Positions 47,532 through 57,636 of a DNA stretch of 64,000 bases are shown here, piece by piece. Where the stretch lies: assembly GCF_903995425.1 (NCBI RefSeq), contig NC_050451.1, forward strand, positions 16,911,429 to 16,975,428, written 5' to 3'. This DNA comes from Onychomys torridus. Taxonomy: Eukaryota; Chordata; Mammalia; Rodentia; Cricetidae. The notes below the pieces were generated by a model. That model was not told the origin of the DNA and made no database searches. It worked only from the letters and a program-made list of their open reading frames with translations. The stretch's first letter is position 1, and each line of letters starts with the position of its first letter. Made by a program: the position numbers and the translations under genes.

Positions 47532-48074
47532 GTGGTAATGAAACAGAGGAAAGTTGAAACACTTTGGTGGAACAAATTTGGAGCTGCCCTACTGTGACAG
47601 ACTATTGCAGATACACAGTCAGAAAAAGGCCCTCCCCTTTCCAGAGGTTCTGCCAACCCCAGTTTTTCATCCCTCTTGCTTAAGCCAGGGAAGAAGTGCT
47701 TCAAGGGAGCTAGAAGCCTGGTCTTCATGCTTCACAGCAGGCAGCAAGGGACATGCAATAAGCTAGTGTTCCATTCCTCCTGAAGAAATAAACATGTCAT
47801 ACAGTCAAAATTAAAGAGACTCACACTAGCCTGAGGAAAATAGAGACAAAGTTATATAGGACAGGGTGAGACATGATTAGCACAGACATTTCACAAAAAC
47901 AAAAAGAAACCTGAAAGAATAAAATCTTTCCTCTAGACCCAGTTTTTAAAATGTGGGAAGGAAAATAATCTATCTATAAAAATTTTAAAGGAGGATTTTG
48001 ATCTTTGAATGAGCAACAGGGTTGTGTAAATAACAAAATCATGCATTGTTCATTCAAAGCAGAAATGCATTACT
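47532..48074. other. Unassigned sequence
   Basis: Nothing recognised. Confidence 0.4.
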
Positions 48075-48180
48075 GAAATGTCCATATTTTTTTTCCAAGA
48101 CAGGGTTTCTCTGTGTAACAGTACTGGCTGACCTGGAACTTGCTTTGTAGGCTGGCCACAAACGCATCTGCCTCCTGAAT
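48075..48180 (-). mobile_element. B1 SINE, truncated
   Basis: T-rich tail, CAAGACAGGGTTTCTCTGTG, GACCTGGAACTTGCTTTGTAG, GGCTGGCCAC; the promoter half is missing. Confidence 0.75.
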
Positions 48181-48817
48181 AAAATAATACTGAATAATTT
48201 TAATAACATCTGTCATAATTTTATAAAATATCCTTAGTTCACTGGGGGTTTGTGTGTAGGGATAGGGGTTTTGTGTTCATGCACACATATATGTGTCCAT
48301 GTGTTCTTTCAGCCTCCATCTAAGCACATCACAGTATCCTCTAGGATGGTGCACATCTGGATTAAAGGACATAACCAAAACTCTAGTTCTTACCAATTGC
48401 CTTGCTGAGATTCTGAACTCTTTTCTTCATTACCAGTCTGGATGACCTGCCTTGACCTGTTAGTGGGACCATCCCTTGTGACACTTGGAGTCAGGTTTGG
48501 CCAAAGAGCCTCTTGATGTTGTATAATTTTACCACACTCATGAGTCAGAGAATCTTTAAACAAGCACACTATTCTAGGAAGCATCTGACAGTGTGTAACT
48601 CTCCTTATTTCATTATAATGCACTGGAGTTAATCTACACTTCCATGATCCCAGCAGGAATTCAAGAAGTTACCACAACACACTCACATGGAAAGACAGAG
48701 TTACTCTAAGAATGAGAGTCACATTCTGTGGTAAAAGATAAGACTCAAAACTATGTAACAAGGAGTGGACTAAATATTTCTGACCCCAACAAGTCATGAA
48801 AGAAGGGAAAGACTAAG
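48181..48817. other. Unassigned sequence
   Basis: Nothing recognised. Confidence 0.4.
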
Positions 48818-48823
48818 AGTAGC

Positions 48824-49136
48824 TGTAGTAGGACAGGCCCATAGGGTCAAGGAAATCGGCTCAGACCAGTTGCCAAGGCATCCATATAACCTACTCCTAA
48901 TAGCCAACCTGGAGTCTGCCTGAAGGCCTAGCAACAGTTGTTGTCAGAGTTCCTGGTTGTGCCAAGCCAATGAGGGATGACCACACAGACTAGGTGCTAG
49001 GTATGGTATGTAAGGCCTTCTCTGATATTGAATAAATGAGTTCATTATTTGCCTTCAACAGACTCCCAGTGTCTGCGTCATTGACACCACACCCTCTCAT
49101 CCTCTCCCCCAGGGGGCTGTTAGAATCCAAGCATTA
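48824..49136 (+). mobile_element. 5' LTR of the class II ERV
   Basis: Starts TGTAGTAGGACAGGCCC. The AATAAA signal at 49031-49036 is intact, but the TATA region reads TATGTAAGG. About 26 bp longer than the 3' LTR because of small indels. Confidence 0.9.
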
Positions 49137-49138
49137 TC

Positions 49139-49157
49139 TGGCACTTGGACATGGAGC
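49139..49157 (+). promoter_or_regulatory. Primer binding site, tRNA-Lys1,2 type
   Basis: TGGCACTTGGACATGGAGC lies two bases after the LTR. Against the tRNA-Lys1,2 complement every substitution is a transition and there is one extra base, as expected for a decayed methylated site. Confidence 0.75.
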
Positions 49158-49291
49158 TTCTGTTACTTTGTTTCTCCCAGCATGGGTTCTGATCAACTCC
49201 CTTTCTTCACTCGTGGTGCTGGACAGCCCCCCCAAGATGGTATGTTTTGGTAGGAAGAGCCTTCAGTGTTGTGTTCTTTTGGTTCCTTTGG

Positions 49292-49300
49292 CAGGTAAGC
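49292..49300 (+). promoter_or_regulatory. Candidate 5' splice donor in the ERV leader
   Basis: GCAGGTAAGC is a near-perfect donor, placed between the primer site and gag where retroviruses have their major donor for env mRNA. Confidence 0.6.
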
Positions 49301-49578
49301 ATTAGGACCCCCACTTCTTTCCTTCTTTTGCATTGTCTGTCATGTTTGTCTGCCCATCCTGTTAGGAAGGCACATTTTTTTTCATTTGAGTTCTCCTGGC
49401 ACCTTCACAGAAGGATTGACACCCCCCCCAGGAGGTGCAATCATGGCTTGGCTCCTGATCGCTGCCCCTCATCTGGAGACACTATGTGGGCATAAGGTCA
49501 TGGCCTAAAAAAACACAAAAGTTCCCCACAGAGCACAGAACATAAGGGTTCAATACAAATTTTCATCCCATTGAGAAG

Positions 49579-51020
49579 ATGGGTAATCTTTTCATCACCC
49601 CTGCCAGTTTCCTGTCAGATATTTCTGCAATGTCCGAGGATGAGGAGAGTGGGGGCCCTGAGATAGATATCAGTTTAGGCCCCATGAAATCTGCCAAGGA
49701 GAACATAACTGTCAGTTTGGGTCCCACAAAATCTGATAAGGTGAACATAGTTGTTAGTATGGGCCCCCCCAAAATCTGTCAAGGAGAATGTACCTGTCAG
49801 TTTGGGTGCTTCCAAATCTGTCAAGGAGAACACAGCTGTCAGCTTGGGCCCCCAGAAAGTTCACCAGTAAGGTGAACATAGCTTTCAATTTGTGTCCCTC
49901 AAAATCTATCAAGGAGAATGAAGCTGTCAGTTTGGGTCCCGTCAAATCTGTCAAAGAGAAGGCAGCTGTCATTAAGACACATGCTGCTACCCATGCTGTT
50001 CCACTACCACTGCTGGCGCCACTCTTCCACTGCAGTATTCTTGCGGCAATCTACCCCAATACCAGTCTACCTCGAGAGGTGGCTACTCTTCCATGGTGCC
50101 AGGTGTCTTACAACCCTCACAGCCTGTGCCACTGACAGTATGTAGGTCCATAGAATCCTTCCCAGTCAATATGGGCCCAAATGCCCAAGACCAGCCCTGG
50201 ATTCCAACTCCCATAGCTGATCTCTCTCTCATCAAGAAGGCAGTCAACGAGTCAGGCCCAGATTCCCCCTACTTTTAGCAAGTCCTTGCTCAATGGTCCA
50301 TGCAGCTACAAACTTATTTCTATTGGTACCATTTGCTTAAAGCTGTGTTGAAGCCTGCAGTCTTTCTTAGCTGGAAATCAGCCTATGAGTATCAAGCCGA
50401 ATCCCAGGCCTGGACAAACATCTTATTTAATGTCCAGGTGACCTATGATATGCTTACAGGGTATGAGAAATATGTCTATCCTGTGCACCAGGCACAGATT
50501 GGCTTGAATGCCTATCTTCAACAGCTCTCAGACCTGACCCTCAAGACCCTCAGAGCCTCTACTCCCCAGGATGCCTCAGTGTAATTTTGCAATCTTATCC
50601 AACAGTGGTGGGGGAGCTCTTCACAGACTTCCTGGCCCATGTCAATGAGGCAATAGAGCACAGAGTGGATATGGGCCCTGCTAGAGATATGCTGATTAAA
50701 CAACTGACTTGGGAGGGGCTCAATGCCCAAACCCATAATGCAATTGCAGCCATGTGGAATGAGGACATACACGGATGGGTTCAGGCCACCGGAGATCTTG
50801 ACCCCAGCACTGGTCCCATTGCTACTCTTACTACCTCTCTGGATGCTCTCCTCAGTGACAGGTAGCATGCTAATGATACCCCCAAGGGTTCCTAGGTAAA
50901 TAGAACTTTCTGGGGATGTGGCAAACCATGCCATTTATGGTATCACTGCCCCTGGACAAAACCTGGGACCTGATGCCCCAGATGAAATAAAGGATTTCAC
51001 TGGGCAAAGGATTGCAGGTC
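49579..51020 (+). pseudogene. gag: Endogenous retroviral gag remnant
   Basis: The structural polyprotein region. It begins at an ATG encoding MGN, a myristoylation-type matrix start, followed by an acidic segment and the 14-codon repeat array (49678-49976). The capsid part is readable at 50224-50584 and, after a stop and frame change, at 50587-50865. It includes the major homology region around YPTVVGELFTDFLAHVN (about 50593-50643) and the class II signature KQLTWEGLN (about 50698). The first zinc knuckle (50908-50949) keeps C, H and C but has Phe in place of its first Cys. The second (50974-51016) has TGA in place of its second Cys. The reading frame changes several times, so no Gag could be made. 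Confidence 0.88.
49678..49976 (+). repeat. Seven-unit 42-bp (14-codon) tandem repeat within gag
   Basis: Units start at 49678, 49720, 49762, 49805, 49847, 49893 and 49935. Each encodes or once encoded a GPxKSxKEN-x-x-VSL-type motif. Five fit 42 bp; units 3 and 5 have +1 and +4 indels that break the frame. A half unit (49654-49677) precedes them. The array lies between the matrix start and capsid, where class II gag has a variable region. Confidence 0.88.
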
Positions 51021-51124
51021 ACAGTTTGCTGAAACACCAGCCCCTTTAAACTCCAGATGGGGTGCTCTATAGCACCACCAGTAAGAGAAGACTCTGGTAA
51101 TCAAAAAAAAAAATCTATTGGACA

Positions 51125-51400
51125 ATGACCATTTTTCCACACTCCCCAATGCTAACCATCTATCTTGATGGACAAGCTGTCAAACATTTGGTTGACACAG
51201 GTACAGATGGTACCATGTTAACCAAGACTGAGGGGCTTTGCTTCCCTTATTGGAAGTTTAAACAAGGCCTCTCCATCATTCTAAAGATGACCACTCATCT
51301 GGTCCATTGGAAGGATCTTGATGGCAATCAGGAGCCATTTACCCTGTCATTTCCAATGTACCTAGGAACCTGTAGGCCAGAGATATTTTGGACGATATAG
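51125..51400 (+). pseudogene. pro: Endogenous retroviral protease (pro) remnant
   Basis: The aspartic protease that processes Gag and Gag-Pol. The active-site LVDTGTD occurs at codons 22-28 of this 91-codon frame, preceded by LTIYLDGQ, the usual first strand. The later flap and GRD/GRN region is decayed (frame ends IFWTI). Only about 105 bp separate it from the zinc knuckles, so the dUTPase found in many class II pro genes is absent. Confidence 0.82.
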
Positions 51401-51524
51401 GTGTTGTCCTAAGTATAGATGATAGGGCCTCTTTTGATGACATCAAGGTCCATGAAAAGACACGTCTTGTGGTTCATGACACTGCACTAGATCTCCTCCC
51501 CCAGTTCTTAAGAATACTATCCCC

Positions 51525-52850
51525 ATGAGATCCACCACTGAGCCTCCTAGCCCCATTCCATTGACATGGCTCTCAGATAAAGAAGTATGGGTGGAACAGT
51601 GGCCTATAATTGAACCCAAGCTGTCAATCCTAAAGGAATTAGTTGCAGAACAGTTAAGGATGGGGCACATTGAACCGTCCACAAATAAACATAATACCCC
51701 CATATTTGTTATCCCCAAGAAATTGGGATGCTACCACCTCCTGCAGGATCTTCATGTACTTAGTGATCTAATGGAAAAATGGGGTCTACACAGCCAGGCA
51801 TCCCCCACCCTAGCACTATTCCTCCATCTAATTATATATTAGTTTCAGATATTAAGGATTACTTTTTTCAAATTCTCCTGGTGCCACAAGATTGAGATCA
51901 TTTTGCCTTTACTGTGTGGGAACCTAATATGCATAAACCAGCTGAAAGATATCAATGGACTGTTTTGCCCCAAAGAATGAATAATAGCCCCACTATTTGC
52001 CAGTTACATGTTTCTCAATCTTTGGTCAATGTCTCCAGGGATGTTCTTTTGATCCATTATATGGATGATCTCCTCTTGGCACACTCAGATGCAGCCTTTC
52101 TGCAAAAGACTGCCAAGGGAGTATTAGAAGATCTTGCATTGTTACATCTGATGGTGGCTTCACATAAGGTCCAAATGGTACCCCCTTTGCCTTTTTAGGA
52201 TTTTCCATTGCTAACCAGGTCCACTCCCTTTTTTTAAAATTGGAAATGAAGGGATTGTACTCACTATCAGAATTACAATTGTGTGGCACAGTTAATTGGC
52301 CTAATCTATCTTACCCATCCCTGACCAAGAGATGAGACACCTATTTTCATTGTTAGAGGACCTAATCTGTCCTTCCACTGAGGTTAGGCTTCCCTGGGAA
52401 GCTAAAGATTGCTACAAAAAGTTTTGGCTATTCTAGCTACCCCCAGCCTGCAATGCCATGATCCTCAAAGGCCCTTATTAGCAATGGTCCTCTGGACACC
52501 CAGGGGATTCTTGGGAGTGTTATGGCAATCTGGACCCCTCCTATGGGCTTCTACATCAAGCACATTCTGACCTGCATGAGATCACTTCTAGGTTTGACCA
52601 GTCCTTCCAACTCAGCCTTAAGCACAGATGCTGGCAGAGAGAATATATAGAAGAGAGCTGGATAAGCTTGTCTTCCCCTATTCTTTAAAGAATACCCAGT
52701 CCCTCTGGGAAGATTCTATCTTATTCCAGGAAATGGTTGTAGGATTCATAGAAACTATCGACAATCACTTTGGAAAAAAAAAAAAAAAGATCTTGGCAGA
52801 ACCCCCCACACTCCAAATACAGATACAGCCTCATGCAGTCCCCTCCTCCA
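51525..52850 (+). pseudogene. pol: Endogenous retroviral reverse transcriptase (pol) remnant
   Basis: RNA-directed DNA polymerase. The finger region is in the frame at 51525-51842 (EQLRMGHIEPSTNKHNTP, FVIPKK, LLQDL), the order typical of class II RTs. The palm follows in another frame (51914-52198) with NNSPTICQL and the catalytic YMDD at 52058-52069 intact. After 52200 the frame is lost; the connection region reappears at 52628-52850 (IDNHF followed by an A run). At least three frame changes and several stops separate the parts. Confidence 0.87.
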
Positions 52851-53220
52851 CTCCCATCCTTCATGCCACCCTGGCCTTTTCAGATACCAATAAAAACATA
52901 TATGGTGTTCTTATCCAACATCCTAGCTCCAAAGATGTTATATATGTTATTCCTAACCCTGGTTCTGTTCAATTGGGTGCACTATTGGCCCTCATCAAAG
53001 TTCCAGATTGAGCCCATTAATAATTTTTTTCTGAAAGCCAATACGCTGTATAGGCAGTTCATGTGCTGGCCTTTTCTCAAGTCAAAGACTCACTGACCCC
53101 ATCACCAGCACCATGCTGCTCATGCAAGATGTCCTAAATCAGAGGACTGAGCCGTGGTACCTGTCACATATTAGATCTCATTCTAAATTATCCAGAATAT
53201 TGACTCAAAGAATAAGGTCA
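52851..53220 (+). pseudogene. pol: Endogenous retroviral RNase H remnant
   Basis: ATLAFSDTNKNIYG (about 52864) fits the first RNase H strand with its Asp, and VQLGALLALI fits the helix that carries the catalytic Glu, now changed. HIRSHS (about 53167) resembles the domain end in class II viruses. Stops interrupt it. Confidence 0.7.
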
Positions 53221-53985
53221 TAGACACCATCAGATTAACAGTCAGTATGGATCTCCTAGAGCAAGCCAGGGCTCTTCACAGCAATTCCATCTGTCTCCAG
53301 AGAACTTGCATAGATGCCTTCCAGAGTTACCAGTTTCCCAATGTAAACATGTGTCCTGGGCATGAGCCACTTGTGCTCCTCTTGCCCCTTAGGACCACTT
53401 CAGTGTGCAGGGGTTAATCCCTGAGCCTTATTGCCTAATGCCATCTGGCAGATGGATGCCATGCATCATTCTCCCTTTGGCAATCTTAAATATAGTCATG
53501 TGATAATAGATACCTGTTCCTCCTTTGTGTATGCCATTGCCCTTTCTGGGGAGAAAGCCATCAATATTATTAAGGTACTTAAGTCAGCCATGGTTGTTAT
53601 GGGGTACCTTGGGTACTTAAAACTTACAATGGCCCTGCTTATGTATCTCAACAATTTAATGACTTTCAGGAGTCCTGAAAGATATCCCATACCACTGGCA
53701 TCCCCTACAATCCACAAGGACAAGTCATTGTTGAGAGGACCAACAGAGCTCTTAAGGAGCTGTAGACAAGGACTATCTTGCCAGAGACTAAGAGATATCC
53801 TGATCTGGCCTTAACAGAAGTTCTTTTCCATATAAACTTTCTCAGTTTTGATTACAAGGAGCTCATCCCACCCTACAAGCACTGGGCATCTCTGCCAAGG
53901 AACATGCTTCTGCACCTGGTGAAATGGAGAGTCCTATCTCCTTCCAATGGCAGCCACCAGCTCCCCTGATAACCTGTGGGAGAGA
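53221..53985 (+). pseudogene. pol: Endogenous retroviral integrase remnant
   Basis: Integrase joins the viral DNA to the host. The zinc-binding part (about 53270-53390) is visible only in pieces. The core opens with IWQMDAMHHSPFGNLKYSH (53446-53502), which has the first catalytic Asp, and continues through VIIDTCSSFVYAIALSGEKA. The second Asp region (about 53625) is damaged and the third is in a shifted frame. The C-terminal piece near 53910-54060 (VKWRVLSP) overlaps the env start, as in related viruses. Confidence 0.82.
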
Positions 53986-54027
53986 GTATGCTTGTATTTT
54001 TCCTCAGTGTGCCACTATACCAATATG

Positions 54028-54493
54028 GGTCCCAGCAAGAGATGTGCACTTGGCCTGCTTTCACCAAGGAGAAAATCACCCAAATGGGTAATATATATAC
54101 TCCCCTTTCTTGCTCTCATTGCCCCTCTAAAGGCTGAAGACTTGGGAAGCCTTGATTTTCCTCATTATGTATGATGCCTTTTGAGATGAGGAACATTGGT
54201 TTAGCAGTCAGGGTGCTAGCTAAATATATTAAGGGCCCATGGCCAGCTAAGTTTCTATATTATACATTATAGCTAACACATGAAATTTTCCAATTAAATC
54301 AGACCAGAGCACAGGTTATGGCCTTTGACTCTTTATTTTTTGAAAAGGTTTGGCATGATATAAAGAGGCTGTTTGATCCCTCCTGGATTTCACTTACATT
54401 TTGATTGGTGGGGTGGTGCTTTTGATCTTTTTCCTTTTTAAGTGTCTCCTACAACACATCCAGCAATGGTTGGTCACTAAGGCGACACTATAG
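54028..54493 (+). pseudogene. env: Residual env: leader-like start and transmembrane end
   Basis: The envelope glycoprotein region is reduced to about 450 bp. A hydrophobic stretch at 54085-54135 (WVIYILPFLALIAPL) resembles an env signal peptide. Near the other end, a 34-codon frame (54389-54490, TAG at 54491-54493) has a membrane helix (LIGGVVLLIFFLF) followed by a Gln/Lys-containing tail, like the end of a TM subunit. The surface subunit and most of TM are gone. Assignment rests on position and hydrophobicity. Confidence 0.55.
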
Positions 54494-54763
54494 GTGTTAA
54501 TAGCTCTTAGACCTCCAACTCATAGCCCTCCACAGGAGGTTATGCATGCCTGGCTTTCTGAAATTCAAAAGGCTACTGCCTGACACTCCCCACCCAGGGT
54601 GACTCCCAGGGATGGATGCTCTTTGAGGGCTGGTAGTCAAAGACAGGTAAGAGCTTGTTTGGTGAGCTAAACTAATACAGGCACAGTCCAATTGCTGAGC
54701 CCCCCTGCAGTGGGAAAACAAAGCCAGAGCAAAGAACTCCAACTCCTGCTGAGTACCCATGTA

Positions 54764-54783
54764 ATAAAATAAAAGGGTGGATA
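54764..54783 (+). promoter_or_regulatory. Polypurine tract of the class II ERV, weak
   Basis: An A/G-rich run ending AAAAGGGTGGATA lies next to the TG of the 3' LTR, with T interruptions. Confidence 0.6.
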
Positions 54784-55070
54784 TGTAGTAGGACAGGCCC
54801 ATAGGGTCAAGGAAATTGGCTCAGACCAGTTGCCAAGGCATGCATATAACATACTCCTTAAAAGCCAACCTGGAATCCTGCCTAGCAACAGGAGCTGTCA
54901 GAGTTCCTGATCATGCCCAGACTGGGTGCTGGGAAGAGGGTATATAAGGCCTTCTCTGTTATTGAATACATGAGTTTCTTATTTGACTTCAATGGACTCC
55001 TGGTATCTGTGTCGTTGACACTGTGCCTTCTTACCCCTTCCCTGAGGGAGCTTTTAGAATCCAAGCAACA
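54784..55070 (+). mobile_element. 3' LTR of the class II ERV
   Basis: 287 bp ending CCAAGCAACA before the TSD. TATATAAGG (54941-54949) is an intact TATA box, while the polyadenylation signal reads AATACA, the opposite pattern to the 5' LTR. Confidence 0.92.
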
Positions 55071-55223
55071 AGTAGCTTTCACGACTGCTAAGTGAGAATG
55101 ACCCCTATACACTCATATTTTTTAATGCTTGGTTGCTAGTTAGTGGAACTGTTTGAGAAGGATTAGGAAGTATGTCCTTGTTGAAGTAGATGGACTTTGA
55201 GAATTTGAAAGCCCATGCCAGGC

Positions 55224-55225
<2 letters not shown>

Positions 55226-55274
<49 letters not shown>
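55226..55274. repeat. (CT)n microsatellite
   Basis: About 24 CT units inside the MaLR-like LTR. Confidence 0.95.
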
Positions 55275-55277
<3 letters not shown>

Positions 55278-55403
55278 GCTGCCTTCAAGTCAAGATTTAA
55301 AGCTCTCATCTATTGCTTCAGCACCATGCTGGTCTGCTGCCCTGCTCCCAACCATGCAGTTTAAGGACTAACTTTCTGAAACAGTAACCAAGTCCCTAAT
55401 TAA

Positions 55404-55878
55404 ATACTTTGTAGATGTAACCATCTTGTTAAATAAGAAACACAGAGTCAATTGCAGAGTTAAAAGCCAAGAGGTCAGAGCAATAGCTGAGAGCTGAAAA
55501 CCTTACCCTTCACTCCTTCTGCTGTCCTTCCTCTCCGCCAGAGAGCTACTTCCTTTTATATAGTCTTTTATATAGACTTTCTGTTCTGCCTTCTCATTGG
55601 TTGTAAACCCAGCCACGTGACCTCCTCATCATTGTGTGTCTGTACAGACCTCCAGGTCTTCTATGGTTGGTATTGAGATTAAAGGCATGTGTCTCCATGC
55701 TGGCTGTATCGTTGAACACACAGAGATCCTGCCTAGCTCTGCCTCCCAAGTGCTGGGATTAAAGGCATGCAAAACCACCACCAAGCTTCTGCTATGGCTT
55801 GCTCTGACCCCAAGGCAACTTTATTAATATACAAATAAAATCACATTTCAGTACAAATAAAATATCACTATAATACTT
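55404..55878 (-). mobile_element. Solo LTR, family B, with perfect 6-bp TSD, nested
   Basis: The LTR is 55410-55872 (463 bp), flanked by ATACTT at 55404-55409 and 55873-55878. It contains two B1-like blocks (near 55676-55730 and 55738-55795; the second has CCCAAGTGCTGGGATTAAAG). Minus is the sense strand, with TATATAAAAG (about 55556-55575) as a TATA candidate. Confidence 0.93.
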
Positions 55879-55935
55879 CCTTTTATAAGTTACCCTGGTC
55901 ATGCTGTTTCATCACAGAGTGCTAACTAAGACAGT

Positions 55936-56687
55936 GTTAGATCCTAGCTTTATGAAATCATGTGTTTCCTCTGGCCCAGACCTACTAATTCTACCATCTT
56001 TCTCTAGCTTCCCATATAAAAAGGAAAACTGTCAATAAGAGGCTTGAGCAGGTTCTTTGTAAATAGTCCCTTGTTATCTTAGCTTACTGTCTGCACAGAG
56101 CAGCAGTCATGACAGTCTCAGTTCTACTGTTAGCCTCCAGGGACAGCAGGCATGACAGCTAACTGGGCAGATAACAAATGATCCAAGAACTTGGGTTTTG
56201 ATTCTAATATCCAGTCTTGGGATCTTGGAAAACAACTTTGAGGGTAGGGAGAGTTAGCAAGAAAGGGGATTGTTCAAAAGAAAACAGCCACTAACTACCT
56301 GTGCGAAGTCTGAAGAGAAAAACAGAAAGGCATGATGAGGCCTGCTGGTCTGACCAACTTCCCATCTAGCATGAAGTAAGGAAACTTCAGGGTACCTTGA
56401 TCCAAACTGTTTAATTATATTTCTCGCTACATCAGATTATCACAAAATATGTTTCCTACTCCTAACACACACATAGATAATTATAGTAACTTTTCCTTAT
56501 GAATTTTACTACCTTTTAACTTTTTTCTTGTGTCAGAAGGCAAAATCCCAGGCTAAATACCTAAGCTTTCTAAGGTATCAGAAAAAGTCAATAGTCTCAA
56601 GACATCCATGCCTAAGTATTGCTGGTACTGGGGGAAAGCAATACGTTTGATGTGTATACTCCACAAACCTGTTAGGATATCTAAGGG
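55936..56687. other. Unassigned sequence
   Basis: Nothing recognised. Confidence 0.4.
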
Positions 56688-57327
56688 GCTTCCTGGGTGA
56701 CATATTGTGTACCCTAATAAAGTTTGCCTGAGGATCAGAGAACAGAGCCAGCCACTAGATTAGTCAGAGACGCCAGACTGTAGTGGCACACATCCTTAAT
56801 CCTATCACTTGAGAGGCAGAGATCCATCTGGGTCTCTATCAGTTCAAGGCCATGCTGGAAACAGAGCCAGGCAATGGTGGCATGCACTTTTAATCCTAGT
56901 ACTGGGAAGCACGCATGTTTTTAATCCCAGGAAATGACATCAGGGCAGAGAAAGGTATATAAGGCATCAGGAAACCCTAAAGCAGTTCAGCTGAGACCCT
57001 TTCAGGTGAGGACTCAGAGTCTTTCAGTCTGAGGAAACAGGACCGGCTGAGGAGTTGGCAAGGTAAGGTTGGCTGTGGCTTGTTCTGCCTCTCTGATCTT
57101 TCAGCTTTCACCCTGATATCTGGCTCTGGGATTTTTATTATAAGACCTTTTAAGATTCATGTTACATGGGTTGGGGATTTAGCTCAGTGGTAGAGCACTT
57201 GCCTAGCAAGCACAAGGCCCTGGGTTCGGTCCTCAGCTCCAGAAAAATAAAAAAATAAATAATTAAATAATTAAATAAATACATAAATACATAAATAAGA
57301 AATAAAAAGATTCGTGTTACAGCTTCC
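56688..57327 (+). mobile_element. Solo LTR, family C, with perfect 6-bp TSD, carrying an ID insertion at its end
   Basis: GCTTCC at 56688-56693 and 57322-57327 flanks the LTR (56694-57321 including the ID). It starts TGGGTGACATATTGTG, has B1-like segments (AATCCTATCACTTGAGAGGC and TTTTAATCCTAGTACTGGG), a TATA candidate GGTATATAAGGC at about 56954, and ends GTTACA. Confidence 0.88.
57152..57321 (+). mobile_element. ID SINE with 15-bp TSD
   Basis: The body is GGTTGGGGATTTAGCTCAG, GTGGTAGAGCACTTGCC, AAGGCCCTGGGTTCGGTC, then an (AAAT)n-rich tail. AAGATTC-A/G-TGTTACA at 57152-57166 and 57307-57321 (one mismatch) is its TSD and duplicates the last 15 bases of the host LTR. Confidence 0.92.
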
Positions 57328-57497
57328 TGATATAATAAATTACATACTTTAATAAAAAGTTTAAAAAATAGTTCCTGAATTAAATGTAAGTACAAATGTC
57401 ATCTAGGCAGGGAATAAATTCACATCTCAAAAACAATAAATGATAAAAGGTGGAGTCTACTGAGCAATTCAAAGTATTTGGCAACAAATCAGACAAC

Positions 57498-57636
57498 ATT
57501 GTTTCCAATCACCAGGACCCAGGTGGTGGAAGGAAAGAACCAACTACTGCAAGTTGCCCTCTGACCTCCACATGTGCACTGTGACTGAAATACACACATA
57601 TCCATGTATGCACACACACACACAGGCACACACAAC
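57498..57636 (+). mobile_element. B2 SINE, 5'-truncated, split by LTR family A
   Basis: CAATCACCAGGACCCAGGTGG, AGTTGCCCTCTGACCTCCACATGTG and a CA-rich tail; the LTR at 57637 entered the tail. Confidence 0.55.

Larger units (their letters stand above)
48818..55076 (+). mobile_element. Class II (betaretrovirus-like) endogenous retrovirus, broken, with 6-bp TSD
   Basis: AGTAGC at 48818-48823 and 55071-55076 flanks a 6.25-kb element. The order is 5' LTR, Lys-type primer site, leader with splice donor, gag, pro, pol (RT, RNase H, integrase), env remnant, polypurine tract, 3' LTR. Every gene is interrupted by stops and frameshifts, and no dUTPase domain is seen. The LTRs differ at well over twenty positions and by several indels, so the insertion is old. 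The RT and capsid motifs, Lys primer and 6-bp TSD agree on class II. The LTR is unlike those of families A-D. Confidence 0.93.
55085..55935 (+). mobile_element. MaLR-like LTR interrupted by LTR family B
   Basis: GTGAGAATGACCCCTATACAC, AGGATTAGGAAGTATGTCC, AAAGCCCATGCCAGGCCC, a (CT)n tract at 55226-55274, then after the interruption CTTTTATAAGTTACCCTGGTC and GTTTCATCACAGAGTGC. The two halves join naturally if 55404-55872 is removed. Confidence 0.65.

Noticed and set aside
50518..50934. 138-codon minus-strand frame
   Set aside because: Antisense shadow of the gag capsid region.
48818..55076. Possibility that this retrovirus is intact or recent
   Set aside because: Stops and frame changes in every gene, both zinc knuckles damaged, and LTRs differing at well over twenty positions.
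57170..57240. tRNA-like body with A and B boxes
   Set aside because: It is the ID SINE, tRNA-Ala-derived, and lacks a complete cloverleaf; not a tRNA gene.
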